DNA of 64,000 bases from Pseudofrankia nepalensis (lineage in GTDB: Bacteria; Actinomycetota; Actinomycetes; Frankiales; Frankiaceae): assembly GCF_016786305.1 (NCBI RefSeq), contig NZ_JADWYV010000011.1; one strand, 5' to 3'. Below are positions 51,424-61,121 of the stretch, in pieces; position 1 is the stretch's first letter; every line of letters starts with the position of its first letter. The notes under the pieces are model-generated. The model ran no database searches, had not been told where the DNA came from, and worked only from the letters and a program-made list of their open reading frames with translations. A program made the position numbers and the translations under genes.

Positions 51424-53697
51424 TCAGTCGACCGCGTCGACATACCAGAGTCGGGCCGTGCCGTCGACGCCGGTGGCGGTGGCCAGCAGCCGCCCGTCTG
51501 GGCTGAACGCCACCGACCTGTGCGAACCGGACACCGCGTCGTCGGGCGTCTCGGTGGGGCCGGTGAGGGTGGCCAGTGGCTGATCGACGCTGCCGCGGCT
51601 GCTGGTGGACCACAACCGGGCGTTGCTGTTGTCGCCGGTGGCCAGCAGCCGCCCGTCCGGACTGAACATCACTGAGTTGACCGCGCCGGTGTGGCCGGTG
51701 AGGGTGGCCAGTGGCCGGTCGAGGGCGCCTCGGCTGCTAGCGCTCCATAGCTGGGCGTTGCCGCCGTCGCTGGCGGTGGCCAGCAGTCGCCCGTCAGGGC
51801 TGAACGTCACATCCAGGATCCAGTCGCCGTAGCCGAGGAGGATGGCTGGCGCCCGATCGACGGTACCGCGGCTGCTGGTGTCCCACAGACGAGTGCTGCC
51901 AGTGCCGTCCGTGGTGGCCAGCAACCGCCCGTCAGGGCTGAACGCGACGTCGTAGATGCCGTCGCTGTGGCCGGTGAGGGTGGTCAGCGGCCGAGTGACG
52001 TTGCCGCGACTACTGGTGGTCCACAGTTGAACAGTGCCGTCGTAGCTGGCGGTGGCCAGCAGCCCTCCGTCCGGACTGAACGCCACATTGTCGACCCAGT
52101 CGGTGTGGCCGGCGAAGGTGGCCAGTGGCTGAGCGATGCTGCCACGCCTGCTGGTATCCCACAGCAGGGCGGTGCCGTCGTAGCTGGCGGTGGCCAGCAG
52201 CCGCCCGTCAGGGCTGAACGCCGCGTCGTAGACCAGGTCGGTGTGGCCGATCAGGACGGCCAGCGGCCGGTCGACGCTGCCGCGGCTGCTGGTGTCCCAC
52301 AGCCGGGCGGTGTGGTCGTCGCTGGCGGTGGCCAGCAATCGCCCATCTGGACTGAACGTGGCCGCGTTGACCCAGTCGCCGTGGCCGGTGAGGGTAGCCA
52401 GCGGCCGGTCGACGCTGCCGCGGCTGCTGGTGTCCCATAGCCGGGCGGTGTGGTCGTCGCTGGCGGTGGCCAGCAGCACCCCATCCGAACTGAACGCCAC
52501 CGAGCTGACTGAGCCGTTGTGTCCGATGAGGGTGGCTGCCAGCGGGCCGGTAGCTTGCCCTCCGCGCAGGAGCACGACCAGTAGGGACGCCGCGGTGACA
52601 ACGAGCGCCGCAGCGACCAGGAGCAGTTTGCCTCTCCTCGATCGGAGCGCGCCGCGTCGGCGCCTCGTGCCCGGCGGAAGGCCACCGGCGGCACCGGTAC
52701 CGGTCGTGGCCGGCGTCGCGAGCAGGGCGTCGGCCGTGGCACGGCGGGGCCTGGCCGAGGAGCCGGTGGTTCTGGGCGGGATGGTTGGCAGCGAGGGGAC
52801 CGCGACGTGACGGACGGGGTCGGTCAGCTGCAGTGGTAGGCCGGTGTCGGCCAGCCAGGCCGGACCGTAGACGGCCACAGCGGCGGCGGCCAACGCGGCG
52901 GCGAAGCTGTCGGCGTCCGGATACCGGTCGGCCGGGTCCTTCGCCAGTGTGCGCAGCACGACGTCGGTGACCCGCCGGGGTACCCCGTGTACCGGCGGGG
53001 GTGGGCTGGTCAGGTGCTGGTGCCACAGCTGCGGCGGCGACAGGGTCGGGTCGAACGGTGGGGCGCCGGTCAGCAACTGGTAGAGCACCACCCCGAGGGC
53101 GTACAGGTCGGTCGCCGGGCTCAACCGGCCACCAGCGATCTGTTCCGGGGCCATGTACAACGGGGTGCCAGCCCCGTGGGGGGCTCCGGTCACCCCCGAC
53201 CCGGTGAACATCCGGGCGATGCCGAAGTCGCCGAGCTTCGCCATCCCGGCGGTGTCGAACAGGACGTTGGCCATCTTGATGTCGCGGTGCAGGATGCCGC
53301 GCTCGTGGGCGTGGGCGAGGCCGGCGGCGATCGCCAGCCCCACCGCGCATATCTCGGGTTGACTGAGGTCACGCCAGCGGCTGGTCAGGGTGCCGCCGCC
53401 GAGCAGCTCCATCACGATCAGGCCGAGCCCGTCGGCTTCCAGATAGTCGTGGACCCGCACGATGTGCGGATGATCCAGACTGGCCAGCATCTCGGCCTCG
53501 GAGGTGAACTCCCCGCCGACCATGGCGGCCTCGGCCGGAATGACCTTGATGGCCACGTCACGTCGGAGTCGCTTGTGCCGTCCAACGACGACCAGCCCGA
53601 ACCCGCCTGCCCCCAGCTGGGCGCCGATCTTGTAGCCGGGTAGTGCGGCGGCGACCCGCCCTCGATCAATGATCACCTGGCGGAACGCCTCCGCCAC
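51424..53697 (-). CDS. Ser/Thr protein kinase with extracellular WD40 propeller
   Basis: 757 residues. Kinase domain ~20-280: glycine loop LGAGGFGLVVVG, VAIKVIP lysine, HRDIKMANVLF catalytic loop, LGDFGIARMF and YMAPEQI. HRDIKM replaces the usual HRDIKP. A basic linker and one membrane helix (KLLLVAAALVVTAASLLVVL, about 350-370) follow. The outer part holds eight WD-like units (GHxxxVxxVAFSPDGRLLATASDDHTARLWD type), about 141 bp each at DNA level, forming a beta-propeller. The kinase probably transmits an external or envelope signal. Catalytic K and both D are present. Confidence 0.95.
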   Translation of the reverse strand: MAEAFRQVIIDRGRVAAALPGYKIGAQLGAGGFGLVVVGRHKRLRRDVAIKVIPAEAAMVGGEFTSEAEMLASLDHPHIVRVHDYLEADGLGLIVMELLGGGTLTSRWRDLSQPEICAVGLAIAAGLAHAHERGILHRDIKMANVLFDTAGMAKLGDFGIARMFTGSGVTGAPHGAGTPLYMAPEQIAGGRLSPATDLYALGVVLYQLLTGAPPFDPTLSPPQLWHQHLTSPPPPVHGVPRRVTDVVLRTLAKDPADRYPDADSFAAALAAAAVAVYGPAWLADTGLPLQLTDPVRHVAVPSLPTIPPRTTGSSARPRRATADALLATPATTGTGAAGGLPPGTRRRRGALRSRRGKLLLVAAALVVTAASLLVVLLRGGQATGPLAATLIGHNGSVSSVAFSSDGVLLATASDDHTARLWDTSSRGSVDRPLATLTGHGDWVNAATFSPDGRLLATASDDHTARLWDTSSRGSVDRPLAVLIGHTDLVYDAAFSPDGRLLATASYDGTALLWDTSRRGSIAQPLATFAGHTDWVDNVAFSPDGGLLATASYDGTVQLWTTSSRGNVTRPLTTLTGHSDGIYDVAFSPDGRLLATTDGTGSTRLWDTSSRGTVDRAPAILLGYGDWILDVTFSPDGRLLATASDGGNAQLWSASSRGALDRPLATLTGHTGAVNSVMFSPDGRLLATGDNSNARLWSTSSRGSVDQPLATLTGPTETPDDAVSGSHRSVAFSPDGRLLATATGVDGTARLWYVDAVD

Positions 53698-54325
53698 GCA
53701 AACAGCTCACATGGCCGCATCATGCCGACCCCCGTACCCCCTGCGGCCGGTCCGGCATCACCCGGCCGCGTTTCCTATCAGAAGCAGCATTGTCACAGGA
53801 ACCGACGGAAGACGACCACGACTCCCCGGACAGGCCGTCGTCCCGGCGAGGTTGACCGTGCCGGGTCGACAGGGTTCGGTGACGGCTGGCGAGCCCCCTG
53901 ACCTCGCGTACTGGCCCAACCCGCGGCTGAGATGGCGCGCACACAGGCGGGCCCATGGGAGCTGGCCTGCCTCGCGGTGGGTTGGTTTCGGCTGAGCGGC
54001 TCGGCCCGGCTGGCGCTTTGACGTCGTGGGCCGCGATGTCGTCTGGGATGCGCCGATGGCCGCGCCGCTCGTCGCGAGGTGGTTCGCGATGACGTTCGCG
54101 AGGGCCTCGGCGATGACAGCCGGGGGCAGCGTCGGGTTTTTCGGTGCCTGTGCCGTCCGGATGTGGGCCGGGCGGGTGCCGTCCTGGCGTGCGCGGAGGC
54201 GGCGGCGACATGGCGTGGCTCGACCCCAACCCGGTCCCTCGAGCACGGTCACGACGACCCGTCGCCTGGGCTGGCCGTCGGTCCCACGAGACGGAACCGG
54301 CCCGGCCTGGCGAGGCGGGCCGGCG
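53698..54325. other. Region between kinase and relaxase genes
   Basis: 628 bp. The minus frame 53758-54369 has strong G/C third-position bias and a protein-like stretch PAVIAEALANVIANHLATSG, so a small divergent gene is possible (listed separately). Otherwise I see no clear signal; an origin of transfer near the relaxase would be expected somewhere close, but I cannot point to one. Confidence 0.35.
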
Positions 54326-54369
54326 ATGATCGCGACGGCGAAGGTATTGCGGGTCCAGGCCCGGGACAC
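53758..54369 (-). CDS. Possible hypothetical protein divergent to the relaxase
   Basis: An open frame of up to 203 residues. The middle (TAQAPKNPTLPPAVIAEALA, NVIANHLATSGAAIGASQ) is protein-like with almost only G/C at third codon positions, whereas the plus-strand frame over the same bases looks random. The 5' 44 bases overlap the relaxase start, so a start further in (a GTG before TVLEGPGWGRAT) is more likely. No family recognised. Confidence 0.3.
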   Translation of the reverse strand: MSRAWTRNTFAVAIIAGPPRQAGPVPSRGTDGQPRRRVVVTVLEGPGWGRATPCRRRLRARQDGTRPAHIRTAQAPKNPTLPPAVIAEALANVIANHLATSGAAIGASQTTSRPTTSKRQPGRAAQPKPTHREAGQLPWARLCARHLSRGLGQYARSGGSPAVTEPCRPGTVNLAGTTACPGSRGRLPSVPVTMLLLIGNAAG

Positions 54370-57300
54370 AGGGGAGGTCGCGAAGGCGGCGCGGGCGGTC
54401 GTGCACTACGTGCAGGGCGGGCAGGCGCCGTCGGTCGACCCGTTGGCGCGGTACTTCGGCCGAGGACGAGCGCGTGGGTCGGCGGCCGAGTTGGTGGGGC
54501 TACGGGGTGAGGTACCGGCGTTGGCGCTGGAGCGGCTGCTGCGGGGCGAGCACGCGGTCACGGGCCGGCCGTTGCTGGCGGCAGCCGGTTCGGCTGGCCG
54601 GGTGATCCGCCTATCCGTGTCAGCCGACGCGGCTGCTCGGGAAGCGGTCGCCATCGCCGGGCCTGATGATCTGTTGACGTTGGCACAGGCGTCCGAGGTA
54701 GCCGGCGTGAGCGCGGCCTACCTGCGCCTTCTCGTCAGCCGTAGCGCCGAAGCGCGGGCGGCGGCGCCGGCCGACGCGGCCACGCAGGCAGGCATTCCCG
54801 ACCCCGGCGACGAGGCCGCGCGCACGGGCGACGGACTACTACGCGGGTCGGCGGACCAGTTGACGGGAGTGCGGGGGCGGCGGGGGTGGCTGGTGCGGCG
54901 GGGCGAGTTGGAGCGGTGGTGTGTGGCGCGGACGCCGCCGGCGACGGTGCTTGGCTATGACGTGGTGTGTGCGGCGCCGAAGTCGGTGAGCCTGTTATGG
55001 GCGTTCGGTGACGAGGCGCTGCGCGCGGATGTGGCCGCCGCGTTGGACGCGGCGGTGGACGCGACGATCAGCTATCTGGAGCGTCATGGCGCGTTCGGGG
55101 TCGTGCGGGGACAGAGCCGCCACGCGCTGGGTCTGGCGGTCGCGTCCTACCTGCACGATGTGTCGCGCAGTGTCGAGGCGCATCTGCATGTCCACAACAT
55201 TGTGATCAACGCGGTCGTCGTCGCCACCCATCCCGACGGCCAGGACCCGGCGGCCGAGGAGAGCTGGGACTGGCGGGCGCTGGACGGGGAGCTGTTCCTG
55301 GCCGAGGTGAAGACCGCGGGTTATGTCGGTGCGGCGGTGCTGCGCCATGAGCTGACGGCGCGGCGTGGGGTGGTCTGGGAGCCGGCCCGTAACGGGGTCG
55401 CCGAGATCGCGTCGTTCCCCGTCGACCTGCTCGCCGCGTTCTCGACGAGGCACAGGGAGGTGGTCGAGGAGTTCACGCAGCTTGTCGCTGCCGGGTTCGA
55501 GCCGTCGGGGGCTACCGAGGCTGCTGCGCAGCGGGGTTCTCGGGTGGCCAAGCGGGTGCAGGCCGATGCCGAGGTTCAGGTGTTGCAGGCGGAGCGGCTG
55601 GCGGTGGCGGGTTTCACGGTCGACCAGGTCCGCGGCCTCGCCCCTGCCCGGTCGGAGCCGGTCCGGTCGACGGGTCTGGGCAAGGAGCAGGTCGCCGTCC
55701 TGTTCGACGGGTTGGCGGGGGCGTTCGGGCTGACCGAGCATGCGACGACGTTCACCCGTCGCGACGTCGTCCAGCACATCGCTGGCCTCGCGGGCGATCG
55801 CCTGGACGCTGACGGGATCGAGCACTTGGTCGACCGGTTCCTCGCCGACCGGCGGGTGGTCGTCCTACATGACACGACCCGCACCCGACGCCGCCACCAG
55901 CCCGCGGCCGTCTACACCGTGGAGAATCTGCTCACCGCGGAGGACACCCTGCTCGCCCTGGTCCGCCAGGGCGAGGTCGCCGCTGGTGCCGCGCCTCGCC
56001 TGCTCATCGACCCGGCGACGCTTGAGACTCAGCTGGCCGCCCTCACGCACCGGGCGACGACGGCACGCCCGGGCGCGGGCCGCGCGGAGGTGGACGACGC
56101 CCCGCCTGCGTCACCGGTTTCCGAGGTTGCCGAAGCTCGGTGGACCTCGTGCGTCCCGGCGTCGGCCGAGAGGAACCAAGGCCGTCGGCGCGCCGCGGAA
56201 CGCGGAGATCACCTGCCCACCGCGCTCGCCACGACGGCGTCCGCCGCTGGGCGGCCGGTGCTGACGGCGGAGCAGATCGGCCTGCTGCGTCGGCTGCTGA
56301 CCTCCGGGGACCTGGTCCGCCCGTTCGTCGGCCCGGCCGGGACGGGCAAGACCGAGGCGATGCGTGCCCTGACCGCCATCGTGACCGCCGCTGGCCGGCG
56401 GGTGTTCGCGACCGCGCACGGAGGCCGCCAAGCCGAAGAACTTGCTGAGCGGATCGGTGTCCCGACGCGGGTCGTGGCCAGCTGGCTGACCCTGCTCGAC
56501 CATGTCGACGATCCGGCGCAGGTGTGGCCGGCGGGGTCGGTGCTGATCGTGGACGAGGCGACCCAGGTCTCGACTCGCCATGCCGAACGGCTGTTGCGGC
56601 ATGCCACCCGTACAGGCACGGTCGTGATCGCGCTGGGTGACCCGGCGCAGCTGGGTTCGGTCGACGCCGGTGGCTGGTTCACCCACCTCGTCGCCGACAC
56701 CGTCGACGTGCCGGCGCTGGTGACCGTGCATCGCCAGGCCGGCGCGGAGATGGCGCCGATTCGCGCCGCGCTCGCCGCGCTGCGCGCCGACGCCGCGCCT
56801 GCGACTCGCGCCGCTCTCGACCGGCTCGCCGCCGCGGGCCATATCGTGCTCGCCGAGACCGCCGACCAGTTGCTTGAGCGCGCCGTCGCGGACTGGTACA
56901 CCGAACGCCGTCAGGTCATCCACCCCACGACCGATGCCACCAGCGCGCAGGTGCGGGCCACACCAGACGGCGCGAACGGCGCGAACGGCGCGGAGCCGCG
57001 CCGGGCAGACGGCGGGAACGGCGCGGACGGCGCGAGGTCTTCCATGGCGCCCCGGCCGGCGATGGTGCGGATGATGGCCGAACGCCAACGCGACGTCGAC
57101 ACCCTCAACACCGCCGCCCGCGCCCTGCTCACCGCCGACGGCACCCTGACCGGCCCGGTCCTGGCCGTCGCGGGCCGGGAGTTCCAGGTCGGCGACGAGG
57201 TCATCACGCTCACCCAGGCCGGCCACACCCTCATCCCCGCCGGGCGGCCGAAGTCGGCCTACATCCGCACCGGCACCGTCGGCGTCATCACCACAGTCCA

Positions 57301-59059
57301 CCTCGCCGACGACCCCGCCGCACAGGCACTGGAGGTGTACTTCCCGAGCAAGGGAACCGTGCGCGTGCCCTGGGAATACCTGACCCACCGGTTCGAGGAC
57401 GGCCGCGACGGCGGCCTCGGCCACGCCTACGCCATCACCGCGGCCAAGGCCCAGGGCGCCACCATGGACACCGCCCGTGCCGTCGTCCCCGACGACACCA
57501 CCCGCCCCGCCCTCTACGTCATGCTCTCCCGCACCCGGCGAGACCTACACGCCTACGTCCTACGGCGCGACGAACTCCGAGACAGTGACGACGACGAGGG
57601 CTGGCTACCCACGGTCACCGAACCGGACGGGCCACTCGAGCGGCTCGCCGACCGGCTCGCCCGCACCCGCACCGAACGCCTCGCCACCGACCACGACCCC
57701 GACGTCGCGACCGTCCACCAGCTCCGCACCCGCCACACCCTCGCCGAACTCACCGCCCTACGCCTCGAAGCCACCCCCTCCACCCGAATCGCGCCGCACG
57801 AGCAGGTCTCCACCGCGCACGACAGATCCGACCGCGCCGACGCGGTCGGACCGCGCCACCCTCACGCCGGCGGCGCGTCCACGGACGCGCCGAACGCGCC
57901 ATCCACGCCGCCCCACGCGCCGATCGCGCCGAAAACGGCGCCGGACGCGCCGGTCGGCGCGCCCGAGACGGCGCGGACCGGCGCGATCCGCGCCGATCCG
58001 CCACGCCAGGTCCTGCTCCGCCGCGCCGAACTCGCCGCCGAAGCCGTGCTACGCGCCGCCGCGCTCGCCGACCCGCCACCTGAGCTGCTTGCCCGCATCG
58101 GCCCGCGCCCGGCCGGCGGGCCGGCACGCGCCGGCTGGGAGGACACGGTCACCGCGCTCGCGATCTACCACGCCCGCCACCAGCCACCCGCCCCCACCCA
58201 CGAGGTCGGCCCGCCACCCGGCGCCACCGCCGCCGCCCGCCGCCGCGACCCATGGCTGCGCCACCACGACGACGCCGTCCACCTCGCCACCACCTGGGCA
58301 GCCACCCTCCTAGAGCCCGCCCGAACACGGTTCCACAGCGGCGGCGAGTCCGTGGCCCGCGCCCAGGCGATCGCCGGCCTGCACACCCTGCTCGACCACG
58401 GCCACCCCGCCGACCAGCTGGCAGCCGCGCTCACCCACGACCCGGTCACCGACATCCGAACCGGTGCGGCGGTACTCGCCCACCGGGTCGCCGACCTGTG
58501 CCACCGAGCCGGCCTCGACCCGACGCACTACCAACTACCCGCCCCGCGCACCGCCCAGGACGACTGGAACCACGCCGCCCACCTCTTCACCACCGCCGAG
58601 ATCAACCACCTCGTCACCTGGCCCACCGCCACCCTGGCCGCCGAACACCGCACCCTCGACACCCAGCTCCGCCCGGTGCACCATCCCGCCACGACGGACG
58701 GGGCCACGGCGACGCGCTTCCAGGCACAGGCCCGCCGGGCCCTCCTCGAGACCGCGCTCGACCGCCAGACCAGCCGCGCCGCCCTGCGCGCCCGCACCGA
58801 ACCACCCGGCTACCTCAAGACCCTCCTCGGCCCCCGTCCGGCCGAGCGGTCCACTACCGCCTGGGATGAGGCCGCCCACCGCGTCGAGCACTACCGCCAC
58901 CACGAACTCGGCCTTGCCTACGGAACCCCCGCGGCCCCCGGCGACCCCGACCCGATCCGCCAAGCCCTCGGCACCCGTCCGAACGAGCCACACGCCGCCG
59001 CGGCCTACGACCACGCCTCCCAGCCCGAACCCGGCCTCGACCTCCAGCTACCGCTCTGA
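54326..59059 (+). CDS. MobF-family relaxase-helicase (TraA/TrwC type)
   Basis: The start is ATG 54326 (MIATAKVLRVQARDTGEVAK); the in-frame stretch back to 54026 is not protein-like. 1577 residues. The TrwC relaxase domain has the N-terminal tyrosines (AVHYVQGG, ARYFGRG), YDVVCAAPKSVSLLWAFG (~211) and the metal-binding histidines HLHVHN (~286). Between them (~116-200) lies an excisionase-like HTH, LLTLAQASEVAGVSAAYLRL ... WLVRRGELERWCVAR. A RecD-like helicase follows: Walker A GPAGTGKTEAM (~668), VLIVDEATQV, GDPAQLGSVDAGG and HAYAITAAKAQGATMD. A long helical C-terminus ends the protein. It nicks oriT and unwinds DNA for conjugation. Confidence 0.93.
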   Translation: MIATAKVLRVQARDTGEVAKAARAVVHYVQGGQAPSVDPLARYFGRGRARGSAAELVGLRGEVPALALERLLRGEHAVTGRPLLAAAGSAGRVIRLSVSADAAAREAVAIAGPDDLLTLAQASEVAGVSAAYLRLLVSRSAEARAAAPADAATQAGIPDPGDEAARTGDGLLRGSADQLTGVRGRRGWLVRRGELERWCVARTPPATVLGYDVVCAAPKSVSLLWAFGDEALRADVAAALDAAVDATISYLERHGAFGVVRGQSRHALGLAVASYLHDVSRSVEAHLHVHNIVINAVVVATHPDGQDPAAEESWDWRALDGELFLAEVKTAGYVGAAVLRHELTARRGVVWEPARNGVAEIASFPVDLLAAFSTRHREVVEEFTQLVAAGFEPSGATEAAAQRGSRVAKRVQADAEVQVLQAERLAVAGFTVDQVRGLAPARSEPVRSTGLGKEQVAVLFDGLAGAFGLTEHATTFTRRDVVQHIAGLAGDRLDADGIEHLVDRFLADRRVVVLHDTTRTRRRHQPAAVYTVENLLTAEDTLLALVRQGEVAAGAAPRLLIDPATLETQLAALTHRATTARPGAGRAEVDDAPPASPVSEVAEARWTSCVPASAERNQGRRRAAERGDHLPTALATTASAAGRPVLTAEQIGLLRRLLTSGDLVRPFVGPAGTGKTEAMRALTAIVTAAGRRVFATAHGGRQAEELAERIGVPTRVVASWLTLLDHVDDPAQVWPAGSVLIVDEATQVSTRHAERLLRHATRTGTVVIALGDPAQLGSVDAGGWFTHLVADTVDVPALVTVHRQAGAEMAPIRAALAALRADAAPATRAALDRLAAAGHIVLAETADQLLERAVADWYTERRQVIHPTTDATSAQVRATPDGANGANGAEPRRADGGNGADGARSSMAPRPAMVRMMAERQRDVDTLNTAARALLTADGTLTGPVLAVAGREFQVGDEVITLTQAGHTLIPAGRPKSAYIRTGTVGVITTVHLADDPAAQALEVYFPSKGTVRVPWEYLTHRFEDGRDGGLGHAYAITAAKAQGATMDTARAVVPDDTTRPALYVMLSRTRRDLHAYVLRRDELRDSDDDEGWLPTVTEPDGPLERLADRLARTRTERLATDHDPDVATVHQLRTRHTLAELTALRLEATPSTRIAPHEQVSTAHDRSDRADAVGPRHPHAGGASTDAPNAPSTPPHAPIAPKTAPDAPVGAPETARTGAIRADPPRQVLLRRAELAAEAVLRAAALADPPPELLARIGPRPAGGPARAGWEDTVTALAIYHARHQPPAPTHEVGPPPGATAAARRRDPWLRHHDDAVHLATTWAATLLEPARTRFHSGGESVARAQAIAGLHTLLDHGHPADQLAAALTHDPVTDIRTGAAVLAHRVADLCHRAGLDPTHYQLPAPRTAQDDWNHAAHLFTTAEINHLVTWPTATLAAEHRTLDTQLRPVHHPATTDGATATRFQAQARRALLETALDRQTSRAALRARTEPPGYLKTLLGPRPAERSTTAWDEAAHRVEHYRHHELGLAYGTPAAPGDPDPIRQALGTRPNEPHAAAAYDHASQPEPGLDLQLPL

Positions 59060-59782
59060 CCACATCAGGATCATCGGCCCGGTAGCCAAGAGATATCCCT
59101 TCAGCGCGGAGTACTCCTTGGGGCAACAACAGCGGGGCACTGATATCGGAGTGCGCTCCGACGCGAATATCAGGCCGGTGTCCACCGCGTGAAGCTACAA
59201 GCCCGTTCAATCGCCGCACGCGCCACAACAACGGAGGCGATCATAAAAGCCTTTCATAGAAATCTCAATCAAGCGGGAAGCGGGATCATGCCGGAGCGCC
59301 GGGAGCCCTGGACCGCGGGCCTGGGGCCGCCCCGCAGGGCCGCCGGCGCCAGCCACTCCGAAAGGCACCGCCTTCGGAAGCGGCAACTACAACCCCTCGG
59401 TGGTCACGCCGACGCTCCGGCACACATGGCGATTGCGCTGACGCGCAATCGCCCAGAAAAGGTCCGGCGTTCGTGCCGCGCCGTGCGGACGGCCGGTGGT
59501 CGGAAAATGGAGCACTGGGGACTGATTGGTCTGGTCAGTGCTGGTCGCGCTGGGCAAGGGCCATGCTGCCGCGCCGGTCTGTGCCGTGGACGCTGGCGCG
59601 CCCACGGCACAGACCGGCTTGCCACCGGATGGCGGTGGACAGGCGAGCGGCGTGGTCCGAATCGACGCCGAGCCCCATCGCAGACTCGCCACAGCCTTCA
59701 CCGAACTCGCATCGGCCGTCTGACCAGGCAACCAACCCGCCCTGCCATGTTCTGCGCCGGCTCGACGCAACAGCCCGCCCTC
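59060..59782. other. Gene-poor stretch after the relaxase
   Basis: About 720 bp with no recognised gene. A perfect palindrome TCGGAGTGCGCTCCGA lies at 59146-59161. An AT-richer part near 59225-59270 (CATAAAAGCCTTTCATAG) looks like promoter DNA. A short plus-strand frame ending at 59723 (...RIDAEPHRRLATAFTELASA) is protein-like and may be the tail of a decayed gene. Confidence 0.35.
59146..59161. repeat. 16-bp perfect inverted repeat downstream of the relaxase
   Basis: TCGGAG-TGCG-CTCCGA, about 90 bp after the relaxase stop, flanked by GATATC and AATATC. It could be a transcript-end hairpin or a protein-binding site; there is no T-run. Confidence 0.4.
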
Positions 59783-60640
59783 TTACTGGCTGATCGTGAT
59801 GGAAAGGATCTGCGGCTTGCTCGCGGGGGCGCCGCCGCTGCCACGCCCTCGACACCTGGGCTGGTGATCTTGTCGAGGATGTCGAGGCCCTGGGTGATCT
59901 GACCGAAGACGGTGTAGTTGCCGGCGAGCACCGAGGCACCGTCGGCCGTCGGGTCGGCGTAGTTGATGAAGAACTGGCTGCCGTTGGTGTCGGCGCCGGC
60001 GTTCGCCATCGCGAGCACGCCCCGGTTGTAGTTCACGCCCTCGGTGTTCTCGTTCTTGTACGTGAACCCAGGGCCACCGCTACCGGTGCCGGTGGGGTCG
60101 CCGCACTGCAGCACGAAGATGCCGGCCTCCGCCCCGGCGGTCTCCCGGTGGCAGGGCGTGTCGTCGAAGTACTTCGCCTGGGCCAGCTGCAGGAACGCGC
60201 GTACCGTGCACGGCGCCTTCGCCGCGTCCAGGGTCGCGACCATCGTGCCGAGGCTGGTGTTGATCGTCATCGTCGCCGGCCTGGTGTTGACCGTCGGCGC
60301 CGACGGCGGCATCGCGACGTCCCTGGCCGGCGCGGCGCCGGAGCCGTCCTTCGTGTAGACGCAGTCGCCGACCTTGGACGTCGCGAGCGTGTCGGCGCCG
60401 AGAGCGTTGACGCCTAGAAGTAGTGGTGCTGGGACCGCTCGCGGTGTCTGGAGAGTCGTCTGCCGATGAGCCACCGCCGGTGGACAGCACAATGCCTGTG
60501 ATCGCGCTAGCGATGACGACCACGAGGAGGGCGATGATCAAGCCGTAGCGCCGCGATCGGCTGGTGAAGGGACCTGTTGGCCGGCTTGGCGTCGCGTTGC
60601 CTGCCGCGAAGCGGCCGGAACCCGTAGGTCCACCGCCGGT
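59783..60640 (-). pseudogene. Cyclophilin-type peptidyl-prolyl isomerase, frame-broken
   Basis: Three frames hold one protein. The first gives a membrane anchor SRRYGLIIALLVVVIASAIT. After a shift near 60420 comes the cyclophilin domain: DCVYTKDGSG, TMTINTSLGTMVATLDAAKA PCTV, FDDTPCHRETAGAEAGIFVL QCGDPTGTGSGGPGFTYKNE, GVLAMANAGADTNGSQFFIN and VFGQITQGLDILDKITSPGV. A second shift near 59830 restores the usual end ASKPQILSITISQ at TAA 59783. The 5' end abuts a transposase remnant, and no normal start is visible. The family is certain; whether the breaks are real is not. Confidence 0.75.
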
Positions 60641-60917
60641 GTACCAGGCGGCGATGCGGGGCCAGCAGCGTCGCCGGAGTCACCAACCGGCATGCCCGGA
60701 CCTCCCGGGGGAGCGACCGGCCCACCACGGCCAGGACCGCGCGGTCTGGCCAGGTGAACCGAGGCCGCCCGACCTGTCGGCGTAGGACCGAGACCTCATG
60801 GCGCAGCACCAGCAGCACTAGCGTCCTCGCCGCGTCGCTACGCGTCAGCAGGACGAGCCAGCCGAACACCCGCACCATGACCAAATACATCAGCCGCCGC
60901 CCCATGGTGGCGATCAT
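60624..60917 (-). pseudogene. Transposase N-terminal remnant
   Basis: About 98 residues (VRVFGWLVLLTRSDAARTLV LLVLRHEVSVLRRQVGRPRF TWPDRAVLAVVGRSLPREVR ... TPATLLAPHRRLVHRRWTY) match the N-terminal part of actinobacterial integrase-core (DDE) transposases, whose usual text is LVLRHEVAVLRRQVxRPxx...WHRRLVxRKWTY. The catalytic part is missing and the frame passes directly into the cyclophilin gene. A relic of an insertion sequence that apparently removed the 5' end of the cyclophilin gene. Confidence 0.65.
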
Positions 60918-61121
60918 GTCAATGGCGCCTGGCGGCGAACCCGCAGGTCAGCGGCCCGACATCGACTTCTGGCACGGTACAGCTACGCGGACGGCCGTCC
61001 TGGGAACAGTGGGACGACCTGACCACCATGCCCGCCGTACGACCGCAGAGCAGATGTGGTCACGCACCGACGTACGGCCCGCGGACGTCTCCAGTCCTCA
61101 ACTGTCACCGCCGGGTTCCAG

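Noticed and set aside
54026..54325. N-terminal extension of the relaxase
   Set aside because: No protein-like composition; the conserved protein begins at ATG 54326, and the opposite strand looks more coding here.
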